Positions 16,931 through 23,690 of a stretch of 64,000 nucleotides of DNA are shown in pieces. A program made the translations under genes and the position numbers. This DNA is from SG8-38 sp041576815 (lineage in GTDB: Bacteria > Myxococcota_A > Polyangia > Polyangiales > Houyiibacteriaceae). Where the stretch lies: contig JBFGKE010000004.1 in assembly GCA_041576815.1 (NCBI GenBank), positions 83,185 to 147,184 of the forward strand. The letters run 5' to 3'. The stretch's first letter is position 1, and every line of letters begins with the position of its first letter. The notes under the pieces were generated by a model. The model was not told the origin of the DNA. It was given only the letters and a program-made list of their open reading frames with translations, and searched no databases.

Positions 16931-17368
16931 ATTTCGAGTAAGATATTTGTAGGCAACCTCAACTTCGCCACGACCGATCAAGAGCTTCGAGAGCTCTTCG
17001 GCGAGGTCGGCGAAGTGGTGGACATTCACATTCCCAAGGACCGCGAGACGGGCCGGCCCCGAGGCTTCGCGTTCGTGCGGTTTGCCGAGGAAGGGCATGC
17101 GGCGCAAGCGATCGAGCAGTTCCACGGGCGAGAGGTTGCTGGAAGACCGCTTCGACTGGATATTGCCGAGGATCGGCCGCGCGCTCCGCGCCCGCGACGC
17201 GATTTCTCGCCCCCTTCGCCGCCCGAGCCCGAGTACGACCGCGGCGGGGATCATCGCCACGGCCAAGACCAATACGACGGCGACCGGAACGACAGATCGT
17301 CGTTCGACCGACCGAAGCGGCCGAAGGGCAGCCGTCGTGGGCTTCGCGGCAAGAAGCGCAGCCTCTAA
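16931..17368 (+). CDS. RNA-binding protein with one RRM domain (probable ATT start)
   Basis: About 145 residues. The RRM (residues ~4-82) has both RNP motifs, KIFVGNLNF (RNP2) and RPRGFAFVRF (RNP1), as in the small cold-inducible RNA-binding proteins of bacteria. A disordered basic/acidic tail rich in Arg, Asp, Pro and Gly follows, ending RRGLRGKKRSL. No ATG, GTG or TTG stands at the expected N-terminus. ATT at 16931 is preceded by GGAG with six bases spacing and yields (M)SSKIFVGNL, like relatives. The alternative is TTG at 16859, adding 24 residues with no homologous look. Confidence 0.82.
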   Translation: MSSKIFVGNLNFATTDQELRELFGEVGEVVDIHIPKDRETGRPRGFAFVRFAEEGHAAQAIEQFHGREVAGRPLRLDIAEDRPRAPRPRRDFSPPSPPEPEYDRGGDHRHGQDQYDGDRNDRSSFDRPKRPKGSRRGLRGKKRSL

Positions 17369-17637
17369 CGCTCGCGCTCATTAAAAAATCTCGGGCGAGG
17401 TGTGAACCCCGCCCGAGAGCCCGTTGTGTTGTACCCCCAAGGAGTGTGAGCTTTGAGTTGGCCCATCGACGGGTCGCTGATCAGCCGCCGACAGTTCTAC
17501 GGTAAAGCTGCGAATCTACGGTTGTCAACAAGTATTTTGGGTCACAATTTCGCGAGGTTTTCCGGGCCTTTTCGCGTCGCCAGAGCCGAGGTTTGAGCGG
17601 TGCGCGCGCGTGCGCTCTGGTATGGTGAGCCCGGTCG
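17369..17637. other. Intergenic region between RRM gene and RiPP-type locus
   Basis: 269 bases without a gene. It opens with the hairpin at 17389-17418. An AT-richer patch around 17522-17550 contains TTGTCA and CACAAT 15 bases apart, a weak promoter candidate for the downstream cluster. Nothing else recognisable. Confidence 0.5.
17389..17418. terminator. Stem-loop downstream of RRM gene
   Basis: TCTCGGGCG (17389-17397) pairs perfectly with CGCCCGAGA (17410-17418) across a 12-base loop. The run of six A residues is before the stem (17383-17388), so as an intrinsic terminator it fits the minus strand; on the plus strand there is no T-tract and it may act as a 3' stability hairpin. Confidence 0.5.
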
Positions 17638-18018
17638 ATGGCAGGGGGACGGTCGAGATTGGCGGAAATCGGGCTTCACCCGGGGGAATCGGTGATGTTT
17701 TCGATTCGCGGCCGCTGCATGCCGGGCGTTGCGCCGCGGGCGCGCGTGTGTCGACAGCGATGGTACGTGCCCGGCGATGTCGTCGTCGTGCGCCGACGTG
17801 ACTACTTCGACGCACATCGATTCCTCGGTTACGCCCCGAGCCGGCATGGTGTCGTCGCGTTGACCCGCGCCGACGACGCCGCCGAGCCGGACCCCGCAGC
17901 GACTGCCGACGCCATCGTCGGACGGGCTGACCATCCCGTGCGCATCAAAGAAAGATTCCGCGCCGTCCGCTGGTACGCGCACGCCATTCAGCGACGGCTT
18001 CGAACGGTGCTCGCATGA
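17638..18018 (+). CDS. S24/S26 signal-peptidase-like protein with Cys at the nucleophile position
   Basis: About 126 residues, the first gene of the probable peptide-modification locus. It follows the S24/S26 peptidase layout: a nucleophile box (FSIRGRCMPG), then a beta-rich half with PGDVVVVRR and a closing segment ALTRADDAAEPD, like the GDN...PDP stretch of this family. The box normally reads G-x-S-M; here Ser is replaced by Cys (~residue 27). The Lys region reads FDAHRFLGY, so the general base is not evident. It may be an altered or inactive protease. ATG at 17638 is used; TTG at 17659 is possible. ATGA overlap with the next gene. Confidence 0.65.
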   Translation: MAGGRSRLAEIGLHPGESVMFSIRGRCMPGVAPRARVCRQRWYVPGDVVVVRRRDYFDAHRFLGYAPSRHGVVALTRADDAAEPDPAATADAIVGRADHPVRIKERFRAVRWYAHAIQRRLRTVLA

Positions 18019-18881
18019 CGGCGCTCACGCTCGAGGTTCATGGCTGCCGATATCGGTTCTCCGGTCTGACACCCGAACAGGCCGGGCGAGTGCAGGGTCG
18101 CTTTGGTCCGCTGCTCCGCTCCGACGACGGCCACGCGGACGTTCCCATCGACGTCCACTACACCCCCAACCGAGGCGGATTCATGCAGAGGCCGGCCGGG
18201 CCGCGAGAATATCGGGTCGCCGTGGCGCATCGCGCCGACAGCATCGCGGTCGCGGGCATCGGGTTCACCGCCAACATCGATCGCCGTCCGTTTCGTGCGC
18301 AGCTGCAGACGTGCCTCGTCGATGACTGGTTTCTCGGAGCCTTCGAGAACCTGTGGCGCGTGGTGGCCTCCTACGCGCTTTTCGCACGGGGTGCGCTGCT
18401 GATGCACAGTGCCGCGTTCACCGACGGCGCCCGGGGCTTCCTCTTTTGCGGGCGGTCCGGGGCCGGCAAAACCACGCTTTGCGGCTTGGCGGATCGGCTC
18501 GAGCTCGAGGTATTGAGCGACGAGCTCAACGCGGTGGCCGAGCGCGGGGAGGCGTACGAGCTCCGCGCGATGCCCTTTGCCGGCGACTTCGGTGGGCTGC
18601 CCGCGCCGCACCCGCCCTACCCGCTCACCGGCCTGCTTGGTCTCGCACACGATACGGCCGCGCGGCTCGACTTGTGCTCGCGCGCCGAAGCGGTTTCACG
18701 AATCGTGGCGTCCTGCCCGTACCTCAACGCGGATCCCGTGGAGATCGACGCCCTCACCACACGTGTGGCGCGGCTGGTCGAAGGCGTCCCATTGCGTATT
18801 CTTTCTTTTGCCAAGGACACCACCTTTTGGAATGTATTGGACCGTGAGTATGGAAGCCACCGCACAGCGCTATCGGGTTGA
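18015..18881 (+). CDS. HprK-like P-loop kinase of peptide-modification type
   Basis: A 288-residue protein resembling HPr kinase C-terminal domains found next to PqqD and radical SAM genes. The Walker A loop GRSGAGKTT has Lys152, preceded by GALLMHSAAF, the typical strand leading into it; LSDELNAV supplies the acidic Walker B-like residues. The N-terminal ~120 residues are unassigned. HPr itself is not encoded nearby, so the phosphorylated substrate is unknown. It overlaps the previous stop by ATGA and the PqqD-like start by 32 bases. Confidence 0.82.
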   Translation: MTALTLEVHGCRYRFSGLTPEQAGRVQGRFGPLLRSDDGHADVPIDVHYTPNRGGFMQRPAGPREYRVAVAHRADSIAVAGIGFTANIDRRPFRAQLQTCLVDDWFLGAFENLWRVVASYALFARGALLMHSAAFTDGARGFLFCGRSGAGKTTLCGLADRLELEVLSDELNAVAERGEAYELRAMPFAGDFGGLPAPHPPYPLTGLLGLAHDTAARLDLCSRAEAVSRIVASCPYLNADPVEIDALTTRVARLVEGVPLRILSFAKDTTFWNVLDREYGSHRTALSG

Positions 18882-19125
18882 CCCGCACGCGAGGTTTCGC
18901 GTGTTGGATGACGAAGGCGTGTTCATCCTGCAGGATGCCGGCGAGGTTCTCGTGGTCAATGCCGTCGGTGCGTTCATCGTCGAGCGGCTGAAGGCCGACG
19001 CGAGCCTCGACGAAATCGTCGACGCGGTGACCGAGCGCTACGAGGTCGAGTCGACGCAAGCCCGCACAGACGCGATCGCTCTAGTCGAGACACTGCTGAA
19101 AGCGGGGGCGATCGTCAAGTCATGA
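18850..19125 (+). CDS. PqqD-like peptide chaperone/carrier
   Basis: A 91-residue PqqD-type protein, the leader-peptide-binding partner of radical SAM modifying enzymes. It shows the family's small beta strands and helices: ILQDAGEVLVVNAVGAFIVE, LKADASLDEIVDAVTERYEV, ALVETLLKAGAIV. The start lies inside the end of the HprK-like gene; GTG at 18844 would add two residues. ATGA overlap with the radical SAM gene indicates coupled translation. Confidence 0.88.
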   Translation: MEATAQRYRVDPHARFRVLDDEGVFILQDAGEVLVVNAVGAFIVERLKADASLDEIVDAVTERYEVESTQARTDAIALVETLLKAGAIVKS

Positions 19126-20180
19126 GCTACTCGGACACCGTCAAGCGGACCTGGAACGACAATCGGCTGATGTCGGCGATGCTGGAGCTCACGTACGCCT
19201 GCAACCTCGACTGCACGTTCTGCTACAACGACCTTTCGCTCGGTGGCAAACGGCTCTCGCTCGATCAATACCGGTCGCTGCTCGATGACCTCGCGGCCAT
19301 GGGCGTGCTGAATCTCACGCTGACGGGCGGCGAGCCGCTCGCGCACCCGCATTTCTTCGAGATCGCGGGGCACGCGCGAGCGCTTGGATTCGTCATTCGG
19401 CTCAAGACCAACGGTCATGCCGTACGGGAGCCGGTGGCGCTGCGAATCCGAGACGAGATCGATCCCTTCCTGGTGGAGGTGAGCGTGCACGGCGCCACCG
19501 CGGCCACGCACGATCGGCAAACCCGCGTGCCGGGAAGCTTTCGACGCCTCTTGGCGAACATCGACGCCATGAAGCGCGCCAGGCTGCGCGTGAAGGTGAA
19601 CAGCGTGCTGACCCGATGGAACGAAAGCGAGGTCGAACGCATGCTCGCGCTGTTCGACGAGCTCGGGGTTCAGTTCCAAATCGACCCCGAGGTGAAGCCG
19701 AAAGACGATGGCGACCCGAGCCCCCTCTCGATCGAGGCCAGCGCCGAAGGCCAAGCGCGGTACCGGCGGGCGCTCGAAGCGCGGTTCGGCGGCGGTACGA
19801 AGAGAACCAGCGAGTCGGCCGGCGAACAGCGAACGATGCGCGCGGGCACGGACAAACACTGCGGCGCAGGCTCGAACAATCTCACGATCGACCCATACGG
19901 AAGAGTCCTGCCCTGCGTGCAGTGGCGAGTGGCGGTCGGCAATCTCCACGAGCAGCCGGTGAGCGCGATCTGGGGCGCTTCGAGCGCGCTTCGAGAGGTA
20001 CGTGAAACCACTCGCGCAGTGCGGAAAAAGCTCGAAGCCCTCGGCGATGCCGGGCTCGCCTCGAGCTTTTGCCCCGGGGCCGCGCATACGTACTCGGGCG
20101 ACCCGCTGCAGGTGTATCCACCGGCAGCCAAGCGCATGGCAGAGACGGGTCGCGCGCCGGTGCGACTTACGGTATTGTAG
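19122..20180 (+). CDS. Radical SAM/SPASM peptide-modifying enzyme
   Basis: A 352-residue radical SAM protein. The [4Fe-4S]-SAM motif is Cys27-x3-Cys31-x2-Cys34 (CNLDCTFC), with the GGE motif at 69-71 (TLTGGEPLAHP). The C-terminal SPASM-like region has few cysteines, Cys247, Cys265 and Cys317 (HCGAGSNNLTIDPYGRVLPC), fewer than the seven of full SPASM domains, so probably one or a partial auxiliary cluster. The partner PqqD-like gene and the following small peptide gene suggest that it modifies that peptide. The chemistry (thioether, epimerisation, C-C link) cannot be told from sequence. Confidence 0.92.
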   Translation: MSYSDTVKRTWNDNRLMSAMLELTYACNLDCTFCYNDLSLGGKRLSLDQYRSLLDDLAAMGVLNLTLTGGEPLAHPHFFEIAGHARALGFVIRLKTNGHAVREPVALRIRDEIDPFLVEVSVHGATAATHDRQTRVPGSFRRLLANIDAMKRARLRVKVNSVLTRWNESEVERMLALFDELGVQFQIDPEVKPKDDGDPSPLSIEASAEGQARYRRALEARFGGGTKRTSESAGEQRTMRAGTDKHCGAGSNNLTIDPYGRVLPCVQWRVAVGNLHEQPVSAIWGASSALREVRETTRAVRKKLEALGDAGLASSFCPGAAHTYSGDPLQVYPPAAKRMAETGRAPVRLTVL

Positions 20181-20194
20181 CCGCGAGGGGTGAA

Positions 20195-20365
20195 GTGGAG
20201 CACAAGAACACCAGCAGCCAGGCCGATCCAGGCGAGCGGGAGCCGTACGAGGCGCCGAAAGTCGTGTACCGCGAGCCCTTGGAGGCGGTCGCTACGACCT
20301 GCGTGCCGGCACCGCCGTCGAAGGGGAGCCCCGGCGCCTGCCCAATCGGGCCGATCTCGTCCTGA
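20195..20365 (+). CDS. Candidate RiPP precursor peptide
   Basis: A 56-residue peptide from GTG at 20195, with GAGGGG four bases upstream, starting 15 bases after the radical SAM stop. The N-terminal part is charged and leader-like (YEAPKVVYREPLEAVA at 18-33). The C-terminal part (34-56) is uncharged apart from one Lys, Pro/Gly/Ser-rich, and holds the only two cysteines, Cys36 and Cys49, ending CPIGPISS. Small size, cysteine-bearing core, and position next to PqqD and radical SAM genes support a modified peptide substrate. It stops seven bases before the convergent gene. Confidence 0.7.
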   Translation: MEHKNTSSQADPGEREPYEAPKVVYREPLEAVATTCVPAPPSKGSPGACPIGPISS

Positions 20366-20371
20366 GGTTCG

Positions 20372-21199
20372 CTAGCTCCGTCGCCATCGACCGAGGAGCG
20401 CCCGCGCACCCGAGAGGCACGCGCGAGGCAGCGAGTCGTTCATCAGGTGGGCAACCGTCGCACCCGCCGTGGAGGTCGGTTTGCAGCGCGGAAGTGCGAG
20501 GCCCGCGAACGATGCAATCGCGTCACCCACGGGGTCCGTGGGCAGGCAAGCGACCACCTCGCGAGCAAACCGGTCGCCCACCCTGCGATCGACGAGCCGA
20601 AGCACGTACCGGGATACCCGACCCATTCCGCAGTGCACCAGGTGCTCGGCTGCGGCTCGCGGCGATGCTTCGAGCTGCGCCCCCATGGCGGCGATCTCCT
20701 CCAGCCGGGCCTGCGCGCGCGCGTCCAGGTGGTCGCTGCCGGCCTTGCCGACGAGGTGCGCGTAGACGTCGAGCCGCGAGGGCAGCCGGACGCGTGTGCC
20801 ATAGAGGGTGTCGTCGATGACGCTCCGCTCGAAGAGCGCATGGGTCGGAAAACGATAGCGCGCGGGATCGAAGAGGCGCGGGTGGAGATCGAGCGCGATG
20901 GCGAGCGGGGTCTGCATGACGACTGCCCCGACGCTGCTCCCGGCAGCCCGGCGATATCCGTGAGATTCGAGCTGCGCGATCGCGCGCCTGAAGCGCTTGG
21001 GCGGCACCAGCACGTCGACGTCGCTCGAATTCCGTGCACGAGGAGAAAGCCAGTGCTGCAAGAGCGCGCCCTTCACCGGCATCACCGGAATGTTTAGCTG
21101 CGCCAGCAAGTTGGCGACATCGGCGACGAGCTCAGTCGCAACGAGCTCGGTGACGGCTCGGCGACGGGTGTTCCATGGATCGACGGTGGCGTGCGGCAC
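20372..21199 (-). CDS. Nucleotidyltransferase-fold protein (NTP_transf_5 type) of RiPP-like loci
   Basis: About 275 residues. The region PVMPVKGALLQHWLSPRARN followed by SSDVDVLVP is the K-G...R..D-D pattern of the uncharacterised nucleotidyltransferase family often found beside lasso-peptide and radical SAM peptide clusters; the two Asp residues would bind metal. The rest is helical. The open frame extends far upstream to 21838, but that part is antisense to another gene; GTG at 21199 with GGGGG eight bases upstream gives a normal N-terminus. It is convergent with the precursor gene, so membership of the locus is inferred. Confidence 0.75.
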   Translation of the reverse strand: MPHATVDPWNTRRRAVTELVATELVADVANLLAQLNIPVMPVKGALLQHWLSPRARNSSDVDVLVPPKRFRRAIAQLESHGYRRAAGSSVGAVVMQTPLAIALDLHPRLFDPARYRFPTHALFERSVIDDTLYGTRVRLPSRLDVYAHLVGKAGSDHLDARAQARLEEIAAMGAQLEASPRAAAEHLVHCGMGRVSRYVLRLVDRRVGDRFAREVVACLPTDPVGDAIASFAGLALPRCKPTSTAGATVAHLMNDSLPRACLSGARALLGRWRRS

Positions 21200-21256
21200 T
21201 CTGGGCGTCCCCCAACCGCGGTATAAAACGGCCGGCTTCGATGGTATAGAGCGCGG

Positions 21257-21940
21257 ATGGCGACGCATCAAAGACTCGGCGATTTGGCCGAAACGTTGGA
21301 GGCTGAAGGAGCGGACGAGCTGCGGGTCCACGTCGTGAGGCGCGCGCGTGACTTCAAACGCTCGTGGGTGATGATGGCGGAGGCGCTGGTCGAGGTGCGC
21401 AACCGCGAATCCTACCTCGAATGGGGCTATGAGAACTTCTACGCGTACTGCGCGCTCGAGCTTCAAATCAAGCAGGCGACCGCAGACAAGCTCACGGGTT
21501 CGTACGTGGCGCTGAAACGGCATGCGCCGTCGGTGCTGAAGCGAGATGGTCTCAATCAACGCATTCCAACGTGCGATGCGGTCGACTATTTCGCCCGGGC
21601 ATTGAACAAGGCGCCGGGCGAGGACGGACCGAACGAGCGCGCCGTCGACCAGGAGGTCGTGGACGAGCTTCGGCAGGCCGTGTTCGAGGAAGGCGCTCCG
21701 GTGACCGAGCTCCGCAAACGTTTCAATCCGGTGCTTCACCCAAGGCCCGAGGGGGCTGAGCAGATCGACGCGATTCGGCGCGCCACGACGGCAACGCGTC
21801 GCCTGGAACGTATGATCGAGGAGATCGACGGCCTGCATCGCCCGACCGTACGCGCGGCGCTCGATAGCCTCGAGGCGCTTCGCGAGGACCTCGCCGACCT
21901 GCTCGAGCGCACCAAAGCGCGCTACGCAGAGTCGGCTTGA
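21257..21940 (+). CDS. Hypothetical helical protein
   Basis: 227 residues, soluble and predominantly helical, with no signal peptide. The N-terminal half is distinctive (SWVMMAEALVEVRNRESYLE, WGYENFYAYCALELQIKQ) and loosely recalls phage or plasmid DUF3102/ParB-type proteins that start with a similar 'single methionine-rich helix plus WGY' pattern. The C-terminal half is a charged coiled coil (RLERMIEEIDGLHRP...LREDLADLLERTKARY). The gene is divergent from the nucleotidyltransferase gene, 57 bases away, with TATAGA just upstream of the start. Function unknown. Confidence 0.75.
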   Translation: MATHQRLGDLAETLEAEGADELRVHVVRRARDFKRSWVMMAEALVEVRNRESYLEWGYENFYAYCALELQIKQATADKLTGSYVALKRHAPSVLKRDGLNQRIPTCDAVDYFARALNKAPGEDGPNERAVDQEVVDELRQAVFEEGAPVTELRKRFNPVLHPRPEGAEQIDAIRRATTATRRLERMIEEIDGLHRPTVRAALDSLEALREDLADLLERTKARYAESA

Positions 21941-21980
21941 ATACGACTGAAACGTGTTCTATTTCTGGGCGGAGCCCGGG

Positions 21981-22430
21981 ATGAGCGAGAAAACGCGCGC
22001 GCCGGCCGTCGAAGGCCTCTTCACGATGGACCCCTCGGAGCCTCGGCTGCTTGGATCACGCTGTGGCGGCTGCGGCACGTTCTCCTTTCCCGCGGAGAAG
22101 AGCTTTTGCCGGAATCCCGCGTGCGACGACGCAAGCCTCGAAGAGGTGCCGTTGAGCCGCACCGGCAAAGTGTGGTCATACACCAGCGCCAACTACGAGC
22201 CGCCGCCGCCCTTCGTGGCGAAGGATCCGTTCGAGCCCTTCGCGATTGCGGCGGTCGAGCTCGAGGCGGAGGGGTTGACCGTGCTCGGACAGGTCGCAGA
22301 TGGCGTCGGCGTCGATGCCCTCAGAACCGGCATGCAGATGGAGCTCGTTCTTCACGAGCTGTACGAAGACGAGGACCACGTCTATCTCACCTGGGGCTGG
22401 AGGCCCGTCGAGGGAGGGAGCAAGACATGA
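21981..22430 (+). CDS. DUF35 zinc-ribbon OB-fold acyl-CoA binding protein
   Basis: 149 residues. A zinc ribbon near the N-terminus (CGGCGTFSFPAEKSFCRNPAC) is followed by an OB fold (VPLSRTGKVWSYTSANYEP...PFAIAAVELEAEGLTVLGQ). Proteins of this kind form complexes with thiolase-like enzymes and hold the acyl-CoA substrate, for example in steroid side-chain degradation. ATG at 21981 has GGAG eight bases upstream. It overlaps the thiolase gene by ATGA, supporting a physical partnership. Confidence 0.92.
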   Translation: MSEKTRAPAVEGLFTMDPSEPRLLGSRCGGCGTFSFPAEKSFCRNPACDDASLEEVPLSRTGKVWSYTSANYEPPPPFVAKDPFEPFAIAAVELEAEGLTVLGQVADGVGVDALRTGMQMELVLHELYEDEDHVYLTWGWRPVEGGSKT

Positions 22431-23614
22431 GCCACGACGTCGCGGTGCTGGGCGTCGGCATGCACCCTTGGGGAAAGTGGGGGCAGAGCTTCGTCACCTA
22501 CGGTGTGAAGGCAGCACGACACGCTCTGAAGGACGCCGGGCTCGCGTGGAAAGACATTCAGCTCGTGGCCGGCGGGGACACGATCCGCAACGGCTATCCG
22601 GGTTTCGTCGCCGGTGCCACCTTTGCACAGGCGCTCGGCTGGTCCGGCGCCAAGGTGTCGAGCTCCTATGGCGCATGTGCGACTGGCGCCCAGGCGATCA
22701 GCGTCGCGCGCGCGCACATCTTGGCGGGGCTTTGCGACGTCGCCCTCGTGGTAGGGGCGGACACGACGCCGAAAGGCTTCTTCGCACCCACGGGCGGCCG
22801 GCGCCCGGACGACCCCGATTGGCTGCGGTTTCACGTGCAGGGGATCACCAACCCCACGTATTTTGGTCTGTATGCGCGCCGCCGCATGGACGAGTTTGGC
22901 GCGACCTCCGAGGATTTCGCGTCGGTGAAAGTCAAAAACGCCAGGCACGGGCTTCACAATCCGAACGCGCGCTATCGAAAAGAGGTGTCTCTCGAAGACG
23001 TGCTGGGCTCGGTGGTGGTCGCCGATCCTCTTCATCTGTTGGACATTTGTGCGACGAGCGACGGGGCCGCGGCCTTGGTGCTCGGCAGCATGGAGTTCGC
23101 GCGGAAGCACGCGACCAACCCGGTACGGATATCCGCGGTGTCGACGGTCACGCCGGTGTATCCCAACACGATCATCGAGATGCCCAATCTCGCGACCGAT
23201 TCGACCGCGGGCACGGGGCTTCCCATGATCGGCTTCAAGGAATCGATTGCGCACCGTGCCTATGAAGAAGCGGGCCTTGGGCCCGAGGACATGAGCCTTG
23301 CCGAGGTCTACGATCTCTCGACGGCGCTCGAGCTCGACTGGTACGAGCAGATCGGCCTTTGCGCCCCGGGCGAGGCGGAAAAGCTCCTGCGCGACGGCGA
23401 GACCACGATCGGGGGACGCGTTCCGGTGAACCCGAGCGGCGGGCTTTCTTGCTTTGGAGAAGCGGTGCCTGCGCAGGCGATCGCGCAGGTGTGCGAGCTG
23501 ACGTGGCAGCTACGCGGTCACGCCGAAGGCCGACAGGTCGAAGGCGCCAAGGCCGGGATCACCGTGAACCAGGGCCTGTTCGGGCATGGCTCGTCGGTGA
23601 TTTGTAGGACGTAG
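22427..23614 (+). CDS. Thiolase-fold lipid-transfer protein (SCP-x/Ltp2-like)
   Basis: 395 residues with the thiolase fold of the sterol carrier protein-x/lipid transfer group. Conserved segments: VSSSYGACATGAQAISVARA with a candidate active-site Cys, GADTTPKGFFAPTGG, DICATSDGAAALVLGS, and the C-terminal NPSGGLSCFGEAVPAQAIAQ and QGLFGHGSSVI. With DUF35 as partner, such pairs act as thiolases or retro-aldolases on bulky acyl-CoA such as steroid side chains. Which reaction occurs here is uncertain. Coupled by ATGA to the DUF35 gene. Confidence 0.9.
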   Translation: MSHDVAVLGVGMHPWGKWGQSFVTYGVKAARHALKDAGLAWKDIQLVAGGDTIRNGYPGFVAGATFAQALGWSGAKVSSSYGACATGAQAISVARAHILAGLCDVALVVGADTTPKGFFAPTGGRRPDDPDWLRFHVQGITNPTYFGLYARRRMDEFGATSEDFASVKVKNARHGLHNPNARYRKEVSLEDVLGSVVVADPLHLLDICATSDGAAALVLGSMEFARKHATNPVRISAVSTVTPVYPNTIIEMPNLATDSTAGTGLPMIGFKESIAHRAYEEAGLGPEDMSLAEVYDLSTALELDWYEQIGLCAPGEAEKLLRDGETTIGGRVPVNPSGGLSCFGEAVPAQAIAQVCELTWQLRGHAEGRQVEGAKAGITVNQGLFGHGSSVICRT

Positions 23615-23690
23615 CTTCCCGCTCGCAGGCCGGGGCGGGCGGATGTAACTAAACCGCTCGACGAGCTTGCACGCCTCGAGGGCTAGCCGC

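Noticed and set aside
20372..21838. A 488-residue version of the nucleotidyltransferase-like protein
   Set aside because: The extra N-terminal half is antisense to the 21257-21940 gene and has no domain; GTG at 21199 is the reasonable start.
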